A DNA stretch of 64,000 nt from Comamonadaceae bacterium OS-1 (GCA_027923965.1 AP026969.1:1488001-1552000), one strand, 5' to 3'; shown: positions 53,887-62,554, numbered from the stretch's first letter. Numbers and translations are program-made. The notes: a model not told the origin generated them from the sequence alone.

Positions 53887-54057
53887 TTGGCAACACCTAA
53901 TTACGGATACGAAAAGCGCCAAAAAGAGCTGGCCAAGAAAAAGAAGAAAGAGGACAAGCTCAAATCCAAAAACGAACGCAAGCACGACGAGCATGCGCCC
54001 GAGGATGGCAGCGCCCCGGCGGACGGCCAGCCGCCCGAAGCACCCACGGAATCCTGA
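53887..54057 (+). CDS. Small Lys-rich hypothetical protein (56 residues)
   Basis: Starting at TTG 53887 with AAGAAGA upstream, the frame reads ATPNYGYEKRQKELAKKKKK and continues EDKLKSKNERKHDEH, then an acidic/Pro tail ending PPEAPTES. It has a basic helical half and an acidic disordered half. Similar small basic proteins with NYGYEKRQ-type starts occur in related betaproteobacteria, as far as I recall. Function is unknown. It is too short for most gene filters. It abuts the tesA stop (54058) on the other strand. Confidence 0.7.
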   Translation: MATPNYGYEKRQKELAKKKKKEDKLKSKNERKHDEHAPEDGSAPADGQPPEAPTES

Positions 54058-54681
54058 TTACTTCAACAGCTTTTTCAGCTCCGGCCACACGTTGTTCAGC
54101 AGCGTAGGATGCGCCTCCGCCTTGGGGTGGATGCGGTCCGGCTGGAACATATTGGCCGCGTCCGGCCCGTCCGCCACGCCTTTCAGCAGAAACGGCACCA
54201 GCGCGGCTTTCTCCCCCTTGGCAACCTTGGCAAACAGGCCACTGAAGCGGTCGGCGTAGTCGCGCCCGTAATTGGGCGGCACCTGCATGCCCACCAGCAG
54301 CACCTTGGCCCCGGTTTTCTGGGCGGCTTCGGTCATGCTGCGCAAATTGTCTTCGGTGCCCTGCAAGGGCAGGCCGCGCAAGGCATCGTTACCCCCCAGC
54401 TCAATCACCACCACGCTGGGTTTGACGCTGCTCAACAGGGCGGGCAGGCGGGCGCGGCCACCGGGTGTGGTGTCGCCGCTGATGCTGGCGTTGTGCACGG
54501 TGGCGGTGATCTTTTCAAGGGCCAGGCGCTTTTCCAGCAAGGCCACCCAACCGGTGCCGCGGGCCAGGCCGTACTCGGCGCTCAGGCTGTCGCCGACCAC
54601 CAGAATCGAAGGAATGGGGGCGGCCGATGCCCCTACGGCCAGGGCCAGGGTCGCCGCCGCGATAAAGTGTCTACGTTTCAA
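54058..54681 (-). CDS. tesA: Periplasmic arylesterase / acyl-CoA thioesterase I
   Basis: A 207-residue SGNH hydrolase. A signal peptide (MKRRHFIAAATLALAVGASA) points to the periplasm. Block I is GDSLS with nucleophile Ser32. Block III is ELGGND. Block V is DRIHP with Asp182 and His185. This is the multifunctional lysophospholipase L1/TesA group. It is divergent from ybbA with only 15 bases between the starts, the classic tesA/ybbA layout. Confidence 0.93.
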   Translation of the reverse strand: MKRRHFIAAATLALAVGASAAPIPSILVVGDSLSAEYGLARGTGWVALLEKRLALEKITATVHNASISGDTTPGGRARLPALLSSVKPSVVVIELGGNDALRGLPLQGTEDNLRSMTEAAQKTGAKVLLVGMQVPPNYGRDYADRFSGLFAKVAKGEKAALVPFLLKGVADGPDAANMFQPDRIHPKAEAHPTLLNNVWPELKKLLK

Positions 54682-54696
54682 AACTCAAAGCCTTTC

Positions 54697-55383
54697 ATGC
54701 CAACTCTGTCCACCGGTGCCGTCATTGCGGTAGAACACGTCTCCAAATCCGTCACGGATTCCACCGGGTCGCTGGCCATTTTGCGCGATATCGATTTCTC
54801 ACTCGCGCCCAGGGAGACTGTGGCCATCGTCGGCGCGTCGGGCTCGGGCAAAAGCACGCTGCTGTCCATCATTGCCGGGCTGGACACCCCCACCCAGGGC
54901 ACGGTGCGGGTAGCCGGACAGGATATTTTTGCCTTGACCGAGGACCAGCGCGCCGCCGTGCGGGCCCAAAAGATGGGTTTTGTGTTCCAGAGCTTCCAGC
55001 TGATGGGCAATTTGACGGCATTGGAAAACGTGATGCTGCCGCTGGAGCTGGCGGCCCGCAAGGATGCCCGCAAAGCCGCCACCGAGATGCTGGAGCGCGT
55101 GGGCCTGGGTGCACGCCTGGGCCACTACCCCAAGCTGCTCAGCGGCGGCGAGCAGCAGCGGGTGGCCCTGGCGCGGGCCTTTGTGGTGCAGCCTGCGGTG
55201 CTGCTGGCCGACGAGCCTACGGGCAGCCTGGACTTTGCCACCGGCGAAAAAGTGATGGAGCTGATGTTCACCCTGAACCGCGAGCAGGGCACGACCCTGG
55301 TGCTGGTCACCCACGACCGCGGCATCGCCGCCCAGTGCGAGCGCCGCATCACCATCGAGGCCGGCCAGATCGCCCACGCCTGA
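54697..55383 (+). CDS. ybbA: ABC transporter ATP-binding protein YbbA-like
   Basis: A 228-residue LolD/MacB-class ATPase. Walker A is GASGSGKST (46-54). The signature is LSGGEQQRVALARAF. Walker B is VLLADEPTGSLD, followed by the H-loop TLVLVTHDRG. In enterobacteria and many relatives the partner permease ybbP follows directly. Here an IclR gene on the opposite strand follows, so the permease must be encoded elsewhere or be absent. The ATG at 54697 is chosen; an upstream open frame is a shadow of tesA. Confidence 0.9.
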   Translation: MPTLSTGAVIAVEHVSKSVTDSTGSLAILRDIDFSLAPRETVAIVGASGSGKSTLLSIIAGLDTPTQGTVRVAGQDIFALTEDQRAAVRAQKMGFVFQSFQLMGNLTALENVMLPLELAARKDARKAATEMLERVGLGARLGHYPKLLSGGEQQRVALARAFVVQPAVLLADEPTGSLDFATGEKVMELMFTLNREQGTTLVLVTHDRGIAAQCERRITIEAGQIAHA

Positions 55384-55386
55384 ATA

Positions 55387-55446
55387 CATGGAAAATCAGC
55401 CACTCGTGCTGATTCCATCGGCGTGACATGCTCTTAAAACCGTAGC
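55387..55446. repeat. Short interspersed repeat, copy 12
   Basis: CATGGAAAATCAGCCACTCG, TGCTGATTCCATCGGCGTGA, CATGCTCTTAAAACCGTAGC. It is a diverged copy between convergent ybbA and the IclR gene at 55450. Confidence 0.6.
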
Positions 55447-55449
55447 AAA

Positions 55450-56232
55450 TCAACCCCGGTGCTTGAACAGCGCCGAGGCGGCGCTGGCGTGGCCTACGGC
55501 TTCGGCGGTTTCCAGCAGCACGGGGCCGAGTTCGCGCATACGGCTTTCGGTCAGGCGCACCGCCGGCCCGGCGATGGTGACCACCCCGATGACCACATTG
55601 TTGTGGCCGCGCAGCGGGGCCGCCATGGCGGTCATGGCCGGAGCGAAGACTTCGTTGATCATGCTGTAGCCGTGCGCGCGGGCCGCGTGCAGGTAGGCCA
55701 GCAGGGCCGGGGCCGTGGTGGGGGCGTTGGGGCCAAAGTGCTCCGGCTGGCCAAAACCCTGCTTTTGCGCCAGTTGCAGCGCGTCCGTATCCGACATGGT
55801 GGACAGCCAGGCGTGCCCGGCCGAGCTGCACGACAGATTCACCGACAAGCCCATGTCGGGGTCGTAGCGCAGGCCCTTGGTGGCCCCCTGGGCCTTGGCC
55901 ACAAAGGTGAGCGTTTCGCCGTCCACCACCGCCAGCCGCACCAGCTCGCCGGAGGCCGCCGCCAGCCGGTCCAGCAGCGGCTGGGCCACGTCGACGATGC
56001 CGCTATTGCTCAAAAAGCGCAGGCCCAGCGACACCAGCTTGATGTTTAGCACATAGACGCTGTGGCTTTGCTCCTGGCGCACGTAGCCGCAGCGCACCAG
56101 CTCGGTCAGCAGGCGGTGGGTGGCGCTGAGCGGCATGCCCAGCTGGCTGGCCAGGGCCGACAGGGGCGTGCCCTCGGGGTGGTCGGCCAGGTGCTCCAAC
56201 ACGTTGAAGCTGCGCTCAAGAATTGTGGTCAT
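55450..56232 (-). CDS. IclR-family regulator of the dctP-aroQ locus
   Basis: A 260-residue regulator. The N-terminal winged helix is RSFNVLEHLADHPEGTPLSA followed by LGMPLSATHRLLTELVRCGY. The effector domain has SCSSAGHAWLSTMSDTDALQ and GVVTIAGPAVRLTESRMREL. It is divergent from the TRAP binding-protein gene, and a 23-bp near-consensus IclR palindrome lies in the 156-base spacer. It most likely represses or activates dctP-aroQ and the large lipoprotein gene in response to their substrate. Confidence 0.9.
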   Translation of the reverse strand: MTTILERSFNVLEHLADHPEGTPLSALASQLGMPLSATHRLLTELVRCGYVRQEQSHSVYVLNIKLVSLGLRFLSNSGIVDVAQPLLDRLAAASGELVRLAVVDGETLTFVAKAQGATKGLRYDPDMGLSVNLSCSSAGHAWLSTMSDTDALQLAQKQGFGQPEHFGPNAPTTAPALLAYLHAARAHGYSMINEVFAPAMTAMAAPLRGHNNVVIGVVTIAGPAVRLTESRMRELGPVLLETAEAVGHASAASALFKHRG

Positions 56233-56296
56233 AGGGGAGGGCTATTTTTTCGCCACTGTAACCCAGCGGATTTGGGCATACCAGTTATGTGTAAAT

Positions 56297-56319
56297 AAAG
56301 TGGAAAACATTTCCACTTT
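56297..56319. promoter_or_regulatory. Perfect 10-3-10 palindrome, IclR operator candidate
   Basis: Arms AAAGTGGAAA and TTTCCACTTT flank ACA. The core TGGAAAACATTTCCA differs at one position from the IclR consensus TGGAAATNATTTCCA as I know it. A possible -10 (TATCAT, 56325-56330) follows immediately, so binding would occlude the promoter of dctP. Function is inferred. Confidence 0.65.
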
Positions 56320-56388
56320 TTGTCTATCATGCCTGCACCGCGCAAACTCCACCGGGTTCTGTGCCGGATAAACCACCAGGAGACAAAG

Positions 56389-57387
56389 TTGAAACCCATT
56401 TTTCGTACATTGGCGCTGGCCGCATGCTGCATGGCGCTGGGGGCCGCGCAGGCCCAGGAGGAGCGGATCATCCGCTTTGGCCACCTGAACAACGCCGACC
56501 ACCCGGTCAGCTTCGGCGTGAAGCGCTTTGCCGAGCTGCTGGCGGCCAAGAGTGGCGGCAAGCTCAAGGTGCAGGAGTACCCGGCCTCGCAGCTGGGCAA
56601 CGAGATGCAGCAGCAGTCGGCGCTGCAAGGCGGCATCCAGCAGATGTCAGCCCCGGCCACCACCTCGCTGGCAGGCATTGTCAAAGAGTTCGGGCTGGTG
56701 GACTTTCCGTTTGCGGTGAGCAACTTTGCCCAGGCCGATGGCCTGCTGGACGGCCCGCTGGGCCAGGCGCTGCTGGCCAAACTGCCCGAAAAAGGCCTGG
56801 TCGCCCTGGGCTACTGGGACCTGGGTTTTCGCAACGTGACCAACAGCAAGCGCGCCATCACCCGGGCCGAAGACCTGGACGGCCTGAAGATCCGCGTGAT
56901 TCCCAACCCGGTGTTTCTGGAAACCTTCAAGACCTTCAAGGCCAACGCGGTGCCCATGCCGTTTGCCGAGCTGTATGGCGCGCTGGAAACCAAGGCGGTG
57001 GACGGCCAGGAGAACCCCTATGCGGTCATCCTGTCGAACAAGCTGTTCGAGGTGCAGAAGTTCGTTAGCGCCACCAACCATGTGTACGCGGCCAACATCG
57101 TGCTGGTGAGCAAGAAGTTCTGGGACCAGCTCAGCCCTTCCGAACAAAAGATGATGCACGAGGCGGCGGACGAGACGCGCAACTACCAGCGCCAGGTGAG
57201 CCGGGCGGCGGCCCAGAAGGCGGTGGGCGAGTTGCAGGCCAAGGGCATGCAATACAACGAGATTGCGGCCCCCGAAGTGGCCCGCATGCGGCAGATGGTG
57301 AAGCCGGTGGTGGACAAGTTTGCCGCCAGCTACGACCCGGTGATGGTCAAGCTCTACAACGACGAGCTCGTTCGCATCCACAAATAA
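56389..57387 (+). CDS. dctP: TRAP transporter substrate-binding protein, DctP family
   Basis: A 332-residue periplasmic solute receptor. The signal peptide KPIFRTLALAACCMALGAAQ ends at AQA-QEE. The mature part has IIRFGHLNNADHPVSFGVKR, the substrate-carboxylate region GLKIRVIPNPVFLETFKTFK, and ELYGALETKAVDGQENPYAV, all typical of DctP. The TTG start at 56389 is supported by CCAGGAGAC upstream. No DctQ or DctM membrane component is in the locus. The adjoining aroQ suggests a hydroaromatic acid such as quinate or dehydroquinate. Confidence 0.92.
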   Translation: MKPIFRTLALAACCMALGAAQAQEERIIRFGHLNNADHPVSFGVKRFAELLAAKSGGKLKVQEYPASQLGNEMQQQSALQGGIQQMSAPATTSLAGIVKEFGLVDFPFAVSNFAQADGLLDGPLGQALLAKLPEKGLVALGYWDLGFRNVTNSKRAITRAEDLDGLKIRVIPNPVFLETFKTFKANAVPMPFAELYGALETKAVDGQENPYAVILSNKLFEVQKFVSATNHVYAANIVLVSKKFWDQLSPSEQKMMHEAADETRNYQRQVSRAAAQKAVGELQAKGMQYNEIAAPEVARMRQMVKPVVDKFAASYDPVMVKLYNDELVRIHK

Positions 57388-57410
57388 CTACCCGCAACCA
57401 GAGTCACACC

Positions 57411-57848
57411 ATGCAAATCCTCGTTCTCCACGGCCCCAATCTCAACCTGTTTGGCCGCCGCGAGCCGCACATTTACGGCACCACCACGCTGGCGCAGATC
57501 AACGAACGCCTGCACACCCTGGCCCAGCAGCTGGGGGTGGAGCTGGTGGTCATGCAGTCCAACCACGAAGGCGCGCTGGTGGACTTTTTGCACCAGCACA
57601 TCGACACCGCCCAGGGCGCGCTGGTCAACCCGGCCGGGCTGACGCAGCACGGCGTGTCGCTGCACGATGCCATCAAGGCCATGCCGTTCCCCACGCTGGA
57701 GGTGCACATGTCCAACATCGCCGCGCGCGAGACGTGGCGGGCGCACTCCATCATTTCCCCGGCGGTGCGCGGCACCATCCAGGGGCTGGGGCCGGTGTCG
57801 TACCTGGCGGGGCTGCGGGCGCTGGTTGATCTGCAGCAGCCGGCCTAA
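57411..57848 (+). CDS. aroQ: Type II 3-dehydroquinate dehydratase
   Basis: A 145-residue dodecameric dehydroquinase interconverting 3-dehydroquinate and 3-dehydroshikimate. Signatures are HGPNLNLFGRREPHIYG with catalytic Tyr22 and Arg17, MQSNHEGALVDFL, NPAGLTQHGVSLHDAI and EVHMSNIAARE with His99. Position behind a TRAP receptor and an IclR regulator suggests a catabolic (quinate) role. It may equally serve the shikimate pathway. It starts 23 bases after dctP. Confidence 0.94.
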   Translation: MQILVLHGPNLNLFGRREPHIYGTTTLAQINERLHTLAQQLGVELVVMQSNHEGALVDFLHQHIDTAQGALVNPAGLTQHGVSLHDAIKAMPFPTLEVHMSNIAARETWRAHSIISPAVRGTIQGLGPVSYLAGLRALVDLQQPA

Positions 57849-57948
57849 ATCCTCCCCACTTCGTTGACCGCACGGGCCACCGCGCCCGTGCTGCCTTACA
57901 CGTACGTATGTACGAACCAGTTTGTTTTAACCACCCCCAGAGGAAGAC

Positions 57949-60162
57949 ATGCGCCAAAAAGAAAAAACCACCACCCTCCCGCCCCAAGGCGGCCTGAGCA
58001 CCGAGCGCATCTCGCGCCGCTTTTTCGGCCAGATGCTGGGCATGCCCGCGCTGCTAGCCTCCACCGTCACGGTGACGGCCTGCGGCGGCGGGGACGACGG
58101 GCCGGTGCCGGGTTCCGAGGTGATGACCCGCGCGGCCTTTGTGGCCAGCATTGCCGAGCTGTTCAACTGGGTGCATTCCTCCGAGTACAACGACCCCTAC
58201 AAGGCCGTGCAGCCCACTTTCGTGGACGTGATCCTGGGTGCCACGCCCCACGCCAAGCAGATCGAGATGGCGCTGGAGGAGTCGCTGGTCAGCAACGTCG
58301 AAGGCTACTTCTACCCCGACAAGCCCATCACCCGCGAGGACGCAGCCGACATCTTCGTCAAGGCCTTCAAAATCCCCTTGAGCAGCACCAATGCCCTGGC
58401 CGGTTTCACCGATGCGGCCAGCGTCAGCCCAGCCAAGAAAAGCAGCGTCAACGCCATGCTGGCCGCAGGCTACATGGCGGGCAGCAGCGCCACGCTGTTT
58501 GGCCCGGCAACCCCGTTGTCGGTGAACGATGCCAAGGCCATCCAGACCGGCATCAGCGCCAAATTGGTAGCCCCGCCGCAGGTGATGTGCAAGGCGGGTA
58601 CCACCGCGCCCCGGCGCTACGTCCGCATCTCCACCCCGACCGACGGCGCCACGATTTACTACACCGTCAGCTTCGACGGCAAGGAGCCCGCCGACCCCAC
58701 CACAGCCGGTGCGGTGTACGACTTCACGGTGGACGGCGTGCTGCAGTTCGTCAACCCGCTCACCTCGGTGACCGACTCGCGCCTGTACCGCCTGAAGGCC
58801 GTGGCCAAGAAGAACGGCCTGGCCACCAGCGCGGTGCGCGAATTTGTGTGGAACGTGGTGCGCCCCAACGTGGGCAGCTTCCAGGCCAAGCTGATGCATC
58901 CCGGCACGGCCACCACGCCTACGGTGTGGAAGATCAACAACCCGGCCGAGTACTTCCAGGCCTTTGTGTTCTACATCGAGGGCTCCACCCGCGGCATGGT
59001 GTTTGACGCGGGCGAATACGGCTACCAGAAAGCCAACCTCAAGGCCTTTATCGACACCATTGCCACCAAGCCCTATGACGTGATGGTGGGCCACAACCAC
59101 CCCGACCATTCCGAGCAGATCTACAACTTCACCTCGGCGGGCATCACGTTGTACGCCTCGGCCATCGAGAAAGCCGCCTTCATGGCCGCCAGCCGGGCCG
59201 ATTTCAAGACCGCCGGTACCGCCGCCGTGGCGGCCACCGACGGCCAGGTGTTCGACCTGGGCAATGTGCAGGGCACGGCCTACATCCAGCCCGGCCACAC
59301 CAATGGGCTGTTGACCTTCATGGTGAACCAGACCGGCTGGGTCTTTGGCTCGGACATGTGGGCCTGCAACCGCGCCTACACCGCCGACACCACCCAGTAC
59401 CAGTCGGTCAAGGTCGATCTGTTTTTGTCGCTGACGCAGCAGCTCATCAGCAACTACCAGAAAAGCAGCACCCTGGGCCAGATCACCGAAGTCACCAACG
59501 CCCACCAGGAGACCTCGGTGGGCATGAAGGGGGTGAACAACTTTGTGCAGTGCTTCCAGCAGATCATTGACCAGGGCAATGCCGTCACCCTGCCGTCCAT
59601 CCGCGGCGGCAGCAAGGGCGGCGACCGCATGAGCATCGTGGGCGACATGTGGCGCGACAAAAACTGGATGTGCATCGGACCCATCGGCAAATTCGCCGCG
59701 GCGGTGGACTACCTGACCAAGCCCACCAGCGCCTACCCCACAGCCGCCGCCATCGACTACAACACCGCCGACGGCTACAAGAAATACGCGGTGTTGAGCA
59801 ACATTGAATTCACCGGCGGCACCCTGGTGGGCGTGGACGTGTACTGGGCCGCCCCCAGCAATGGCGTGGCCAACAAGCTGGCCAACAAGTTCGACCCCTG
59901 GACCACCGCCTACACGGTCAACGTACCCGCAGGCAGCACCCGCCTGGTGGTCAAGCCCACCGCCATGTCGAACAAGATCAGCTCCATGAAGGTCAACGGC
60001 ACGGCGCTCGCGCAGGGGGCCAGCGCCACCTTGGCGGTGTCGGCAGGCAGCAGCTTCACGATCGAAGTGGTGTCACCCGATGGCAGCACCACCTGCACCT
60101 ACACCTTCAGCGTAGCCACCCAGGTGGCCAAGGCGTGGACTGAGGACTCTGGCGAAGGTTGA
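57949..60162 (+). CDS. Multidomain metallo-beta-lactamase-fold lipoprotein
   Basis: A 737-residue exported protein. The N-terminus has a twin-arginine-like SRRFFGQ (22-28) and a lipobox ending at Cys45 (TVTACGGG). Residues about 57-205 hold SLH-like repeats (YFYPDKPITREDAADIFVKA, then LFGPATPLSVNDAKAI). A chitobiase-like beta domain covers about 225-305. A metallo-beta-lactamase domain follows with HNHPDH (382-387), His450, Asp469 and His519, a plausible binuclear zinc site. A cadherin-like beta-sandwich ends the chain (about 660-728). The substrate is unknown. It follows aroQ by 100 bases and probably shares its regulation. Confidence 0.82.
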   Translation: MRQKEKTTTLPPQGGLSTERISRRFFGQMLGMPALLASTVTVTACGGGDDGPVPGSEVMTRAAFVASIAELFNWVHSSEYNDPYKAVQPTFVDVILGATPHAKQIEMALEESLVSNVEGYFYPDKPITREDAADIFVKAFKIPLSSTNALAGFTDAASVSPAKKSSVNAMLAAGYMAGSSATLFGPATPLSVNDAKAIQTGISAKLVAPPQVMCKAGTTAPRRYVRISTPTDGATIYYTVSFDGKEPADPTTAGAVYDFTVDGVLQFVNPLTSVTDSRLYRLKAVAKKNGLATSAVREFVWNVVRPNVGSFQAKLMHPGTATTPTVWKINNPAEYFQAFVFYIEGSTRGMVFDAGEYGYQKANLKAFIDTIATKPYDVMVGHNHPDHSEQIYNFTSAGITLYASAIEKAAFMAASRADFKTAGTAAVAATDGQVFDLGNVQGTAYIQPGHTNGLLTFMVNQTGWVFGSDMWACNRAYTADTTQYQSVKVDLFLSLTQQLISNYQKSSTLGQITEVTNAHQETSVGMKGVNNFVQCFQQIIDQGNAVTLPSIRGGSKGGDRMSIVGDMWRDKNWMCIGPIGKFAAAVDYLTKPTSAYPTAAAIDYNTADGYKKYAVLSNIEFTGGTLVGVDVYWAAPSNGVANKLANKFDPWTTAYTVNVPAGSTRLVVKPTAMSNKISSMKVNGTALAQGASATLAVSAGSSFTIEVVSPDGSTTCTYTFSVATQVAKAWTEDSGEG

Positions 60163-60175
60163 GGTAGAACATGGG

Positions 60176-60232
60176 TATTTTTGGCTGCTAGCGCTTATTC
60201 CATGGGCGTGAGCAGCTATTAAAAGAATAGTA
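60176..60232. repeat. Short interspersed repeat, copy 13
   Basis: TATTTTTGGCTGCTAGCGCT, TATTCCATGGGCGTGAGCAG, CTATTAAAAGAATAGTA. It lies between the large lipoprotein gene and rlmB, 36 bases before the rlmB start. Confidence 0.8.
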
Positions 60233-60268
60233 GAGTGCTGCAGGCGCGCCAGCGTCGATAATCTCCCC

Positions 60269-61003
60269 ATGTCTTCCCCTAAAGTTCTCTTCGGCTTCCA
60301 TGCCGTGGGCGTGCGCCTGAAAACCGCGCCCCAATCCATCATCGAAATCTATTACGAGCCTACCCGGCGCGACGCGCGCATGCGCCAGTTCCTGGAAAAA
60401 GCCAACGAGGCCGGTGCCCGCCTGATCGAGGGCGACAGCATGCGCCTGGCCAAGCTCTGCGGCAGCCACGGCCACCAGGGCGTGGCGGCACGGGTGGAAC
60501 ACATTCCGCAGGTGCATTCGCTCGACGACCTGCTCGACAGCCTGACCGAGCCCGCACTGCTGCTGGTGCTGGACGGCGTGACCGACCCGCACAACCTGGG
60601 TGCCTGCCTGCGCGTGGCCGACGGTGCCGGTGCCCACGCGGTCATCGCCCCCAAAGACCACGCCGCGGGCATCAACGCCACGGTGGCCAAGGTGGCCAGC
60701 GGCGCAGCCGAAACCGTGCCCTACTTCATGGTGACCAACCTGGCGCGCACCCTGGGCGAGCTCAAGGAACGCAGCATCTGGTGCATAGGCACCAGCGACA
60801 ACGCGCCCAAAACCCTGTACCAGGTGGACCTGAAAGGCCCGGTGGCGCTGGTGCTGGGCAACGAAGGCGACGGCATGCGCCAGCTCACCCGCAAGACCTG
60901 CGACGAGCTGGTCGGTATCCCGATGCACGGCGCGGTAGAGAGCCTGAACGTGTCGGTGGCCAGCGGCGTGTGCCTGTACGAAGCGCTGCGCCAACGCCTG
61001 TAA
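60269..61003 (+). CDS. rlmB: 23S rRNA Gm2251 2'-O-methyltransferase
   Basis: A 244-residue SPOUT (TrmH/SpoU) enzyme methylating the ribose of G2251. An N-terminal substrate-binding domain ([20 protein letters not shown]) precedes the knotted catalytic domain. SPOUT motifs are [40 protein letters not shown] and [18 protein letters not shown]. Length is canonical. It usually follows rnr in other bacteria; here it stands alone after a repeat. Confidence 0.95.
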   Translation: MSSPKVLFGFHAVGVRLKTAPQSIIEIYYEPTRRDARMRQFLEKANEAGARLIEGDSMRLAKLCGSHGHQGVAARVEHIPQVHSLDDLLDSLTEPALLLVLDGVTDPHNLGACLRVADGAGAHAVIAPKDHAAGINATVAKVASGAAETVPYFMVTNLARTLGELKERSIWCIGTSDNAPKTLYQVDLKGPVALVLGNEGDGMRQLTRKTCDELVGIPMHGAVESLNVSVASGVCLYEALRQRL

Positions 61004-61074
61004 CTGGCTGTAAAAGTTCTCCCCGTCTGCGGTGGATAACTTTGGGGGTAACTCTGTAAATCGGCAGAATAGCG

Positions 61075-61105
61075 AGGGTAAACCCTTGATTCATAAGGGT
61101 AAACC
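61075..61105. repeat. Direct repeats AGGGTAAACC in the rlmB/PLD spacer
   Basis: Two copies of AGGGTAAACC start at 61075 and 61096, 21 bases apart. A related GGGGGTAAC lies at about 61053. The spacer 61004-61165 separates convergent genes, so a promoter role is unlikely and the function is unclear. Confidence 0.4.
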
Positions 61106-61165
61106 TTGCACTGCTTGTTATTTAAGCAGTTGACAAGTCTCTCGCAGCCCCTATCACAGTTTCGA

Positions 61166-62554
61166 TCAAAGCTGAAAAGCCACCCAGCGCACCAGGCCCT
61201 CGACCAGCTCGCGCTGCAGGCTGGGCGGCTGGGCCTGGTAGGGCCGGGTGTGGCCTTGCAGCTGCAAAATCCAGTCGGCAAATTGCTGCACCACCGCCGG
61301 GTCGTAGAAGGCCACCATCAGCTCGTAGTTCAAAAACAGACTGCGCTCGTCCAGGTTGGCCGAGCCCACCAGGGCCAGGTCGTGGTCGATCAGCACCGCT
61401 TTGGCGTGCACCATGCTGGGTAGCATCCCGATGTGCGCCCCGGCGGCCACCAGCTCGCGCAGGGCGGCATGGCGGGCGATGTCGGCCAGCCGGTGGTTGG
61501 ACTGCGCGGGCAGTACCAGATCGACCGCCACCCCGCGCCGTGCCGCCAGGGTCAGCGCCATCAGCAGGGTCTGGTCGGGCACAAAGTAGGGTGTGACGGC
61601 CAGAATGCGGGTCTGCGCGGTGAAGCAGCCCGATACCAGCAGGGTGTAGAAGGTGTCGTCGGCCTGGTCGGGGCCGCTGGGTACCAAACGCGCGCACGGG
61701 CCGGGGGACGCCAGTGGCGCGGCCCAGGGCGGGGCGCTGGCCGCCTTGCCGGTGGTGGCGAAGGTCCAGTCCTGGTCAAACCGATGCTGGGCTTGTCCGG
61801 CCAAGTCGCCCTGCAAATCAAAACTCAGGTCGATCCAGACCGGCTTTTTCAGCACCGAGACCACATCCCCCTCAAAGTATTCGGCCGCCAGGTTGCGGCC
61901 ACCGCACCACAGCCAGGCGCCATCGGCTACGGCCATTTTGCGGTGGTTGCGCAGGTTGGTGCGGCCCTGCAGCGGGGAGGACAAGGGCGGCACAAACAGC
62001 ACGACCTGGATGCCCGCCGCCCGCAGGCGCTGCAGATTCGGGTGGCCGCCCAGGTACAGGCCAATTCCGTCCAGCAGCAGGCGGATTTTCAGGCCCTGGC
62101 GGGCGCGCTGCAGCAGTTGCGCGGTGAGCGCATCGCCCAGCACGTCCCGCCCCAAAATGAAGGTGCAGATATCCAGCCTGTGCCGGGCCCCGGCGATCAG
62201 CGCCTGCAGCCGTTGCAGGGCTTCGCGGCCATCCTGGTGGACCACCATAGCCTCAAAGCTGGCAGAGGCCGCCAAGCCCAGAGCGGCGGCCAGGTTTTCT
62301 TGCGCGCTGGCTGCGTGCGGGAAGGGTAGAGGGGTGGTCCGGCGGGTGCTGGCCAGCTTGCGGCGGCCAAACATGAGGTACAGCGGCAGGGCGATGTAGG
62401 GCAGCAGCACCAGCGAAATCGTCCAGGCGATGGCGGCCGACGGGTGGCGGCGCTGCTTGAGCGTGTGTGAGCCCGCCATATAGATGCCCAGGCCCAAAAC
62501 GACCAGCGCACCGTGCAGCGTGATCCATTGGCGGGTGAGGAGGTCGTGTAACAA
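61166..62554 (-). CDS. Phospholipase D / cardiolipin synthase-like protein
   Basis: A 462-residue inner-membrane protein. Two N-terminal hydrophobic segments (about 15-30 and 44-62) precede two PLD domains. The HKD motifs are RNHRKMAVADGAWLWCGGRN and VHAKAVLIDHDLALVGSANL. It has the cardiolipin synthase layout and would form cardiolipin from phosphatidylglycerol. Closely related PLD proteins have other lipid substrates, so the name is provisional. It is convergent with rlmB. Confidence 0.87.
   Translation of the reverse strand: MLHDLLTRQWITLHGALVVLGLGIYMAGSHTLKQRRHPSAAIAWTISLVLLPYIALPLYLMFGRRKLASTRRTTPLPFPHAASAQENLAAALGLAASASFEAMVVHQDGREALQRLQALIAGARHRLDICTFILGRDVLGDALTAQLLQRARQGLKIRLLLDGIGLYLGGHPNLQRLRAAGIQVVLFVPPLSSPLQGRTNLRNHRKMAVADGAWLWCGGRNLAAEYFEGDVVSVLKKPVWIDLSFDLQGDLAGQAQHRFDQDWTFATTGKAASAPPWAAPLASPGPCARLVPSGPDQADDTFYTLLVSGCFTAQTRILAVTPYFVPDQTLLMALTLAARRGVAVDLVLPAQSNHRLADIARHAALRELVAAGAHIGMLPSMVHAKAVLIDHDLALVGSANLDERSLFLNYELMVAFYDPAVVQQFADWILQLQGHTRPYQAQPPSLQRELVEGLVRWVAFQL

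Noticed and set aside
54109..54696. Upstream extension of the ybbA frame
   Set aside because: It is antisense to tesA; the ATG at 54697 gives a family-normal YbbA.
61075..61105. AGGGTAAACC direct repeats as an operator
   Set aside because: They lie between the 3' ends of convergent rlmB and the PLD gene, so there is no promoter nearby for them to control.
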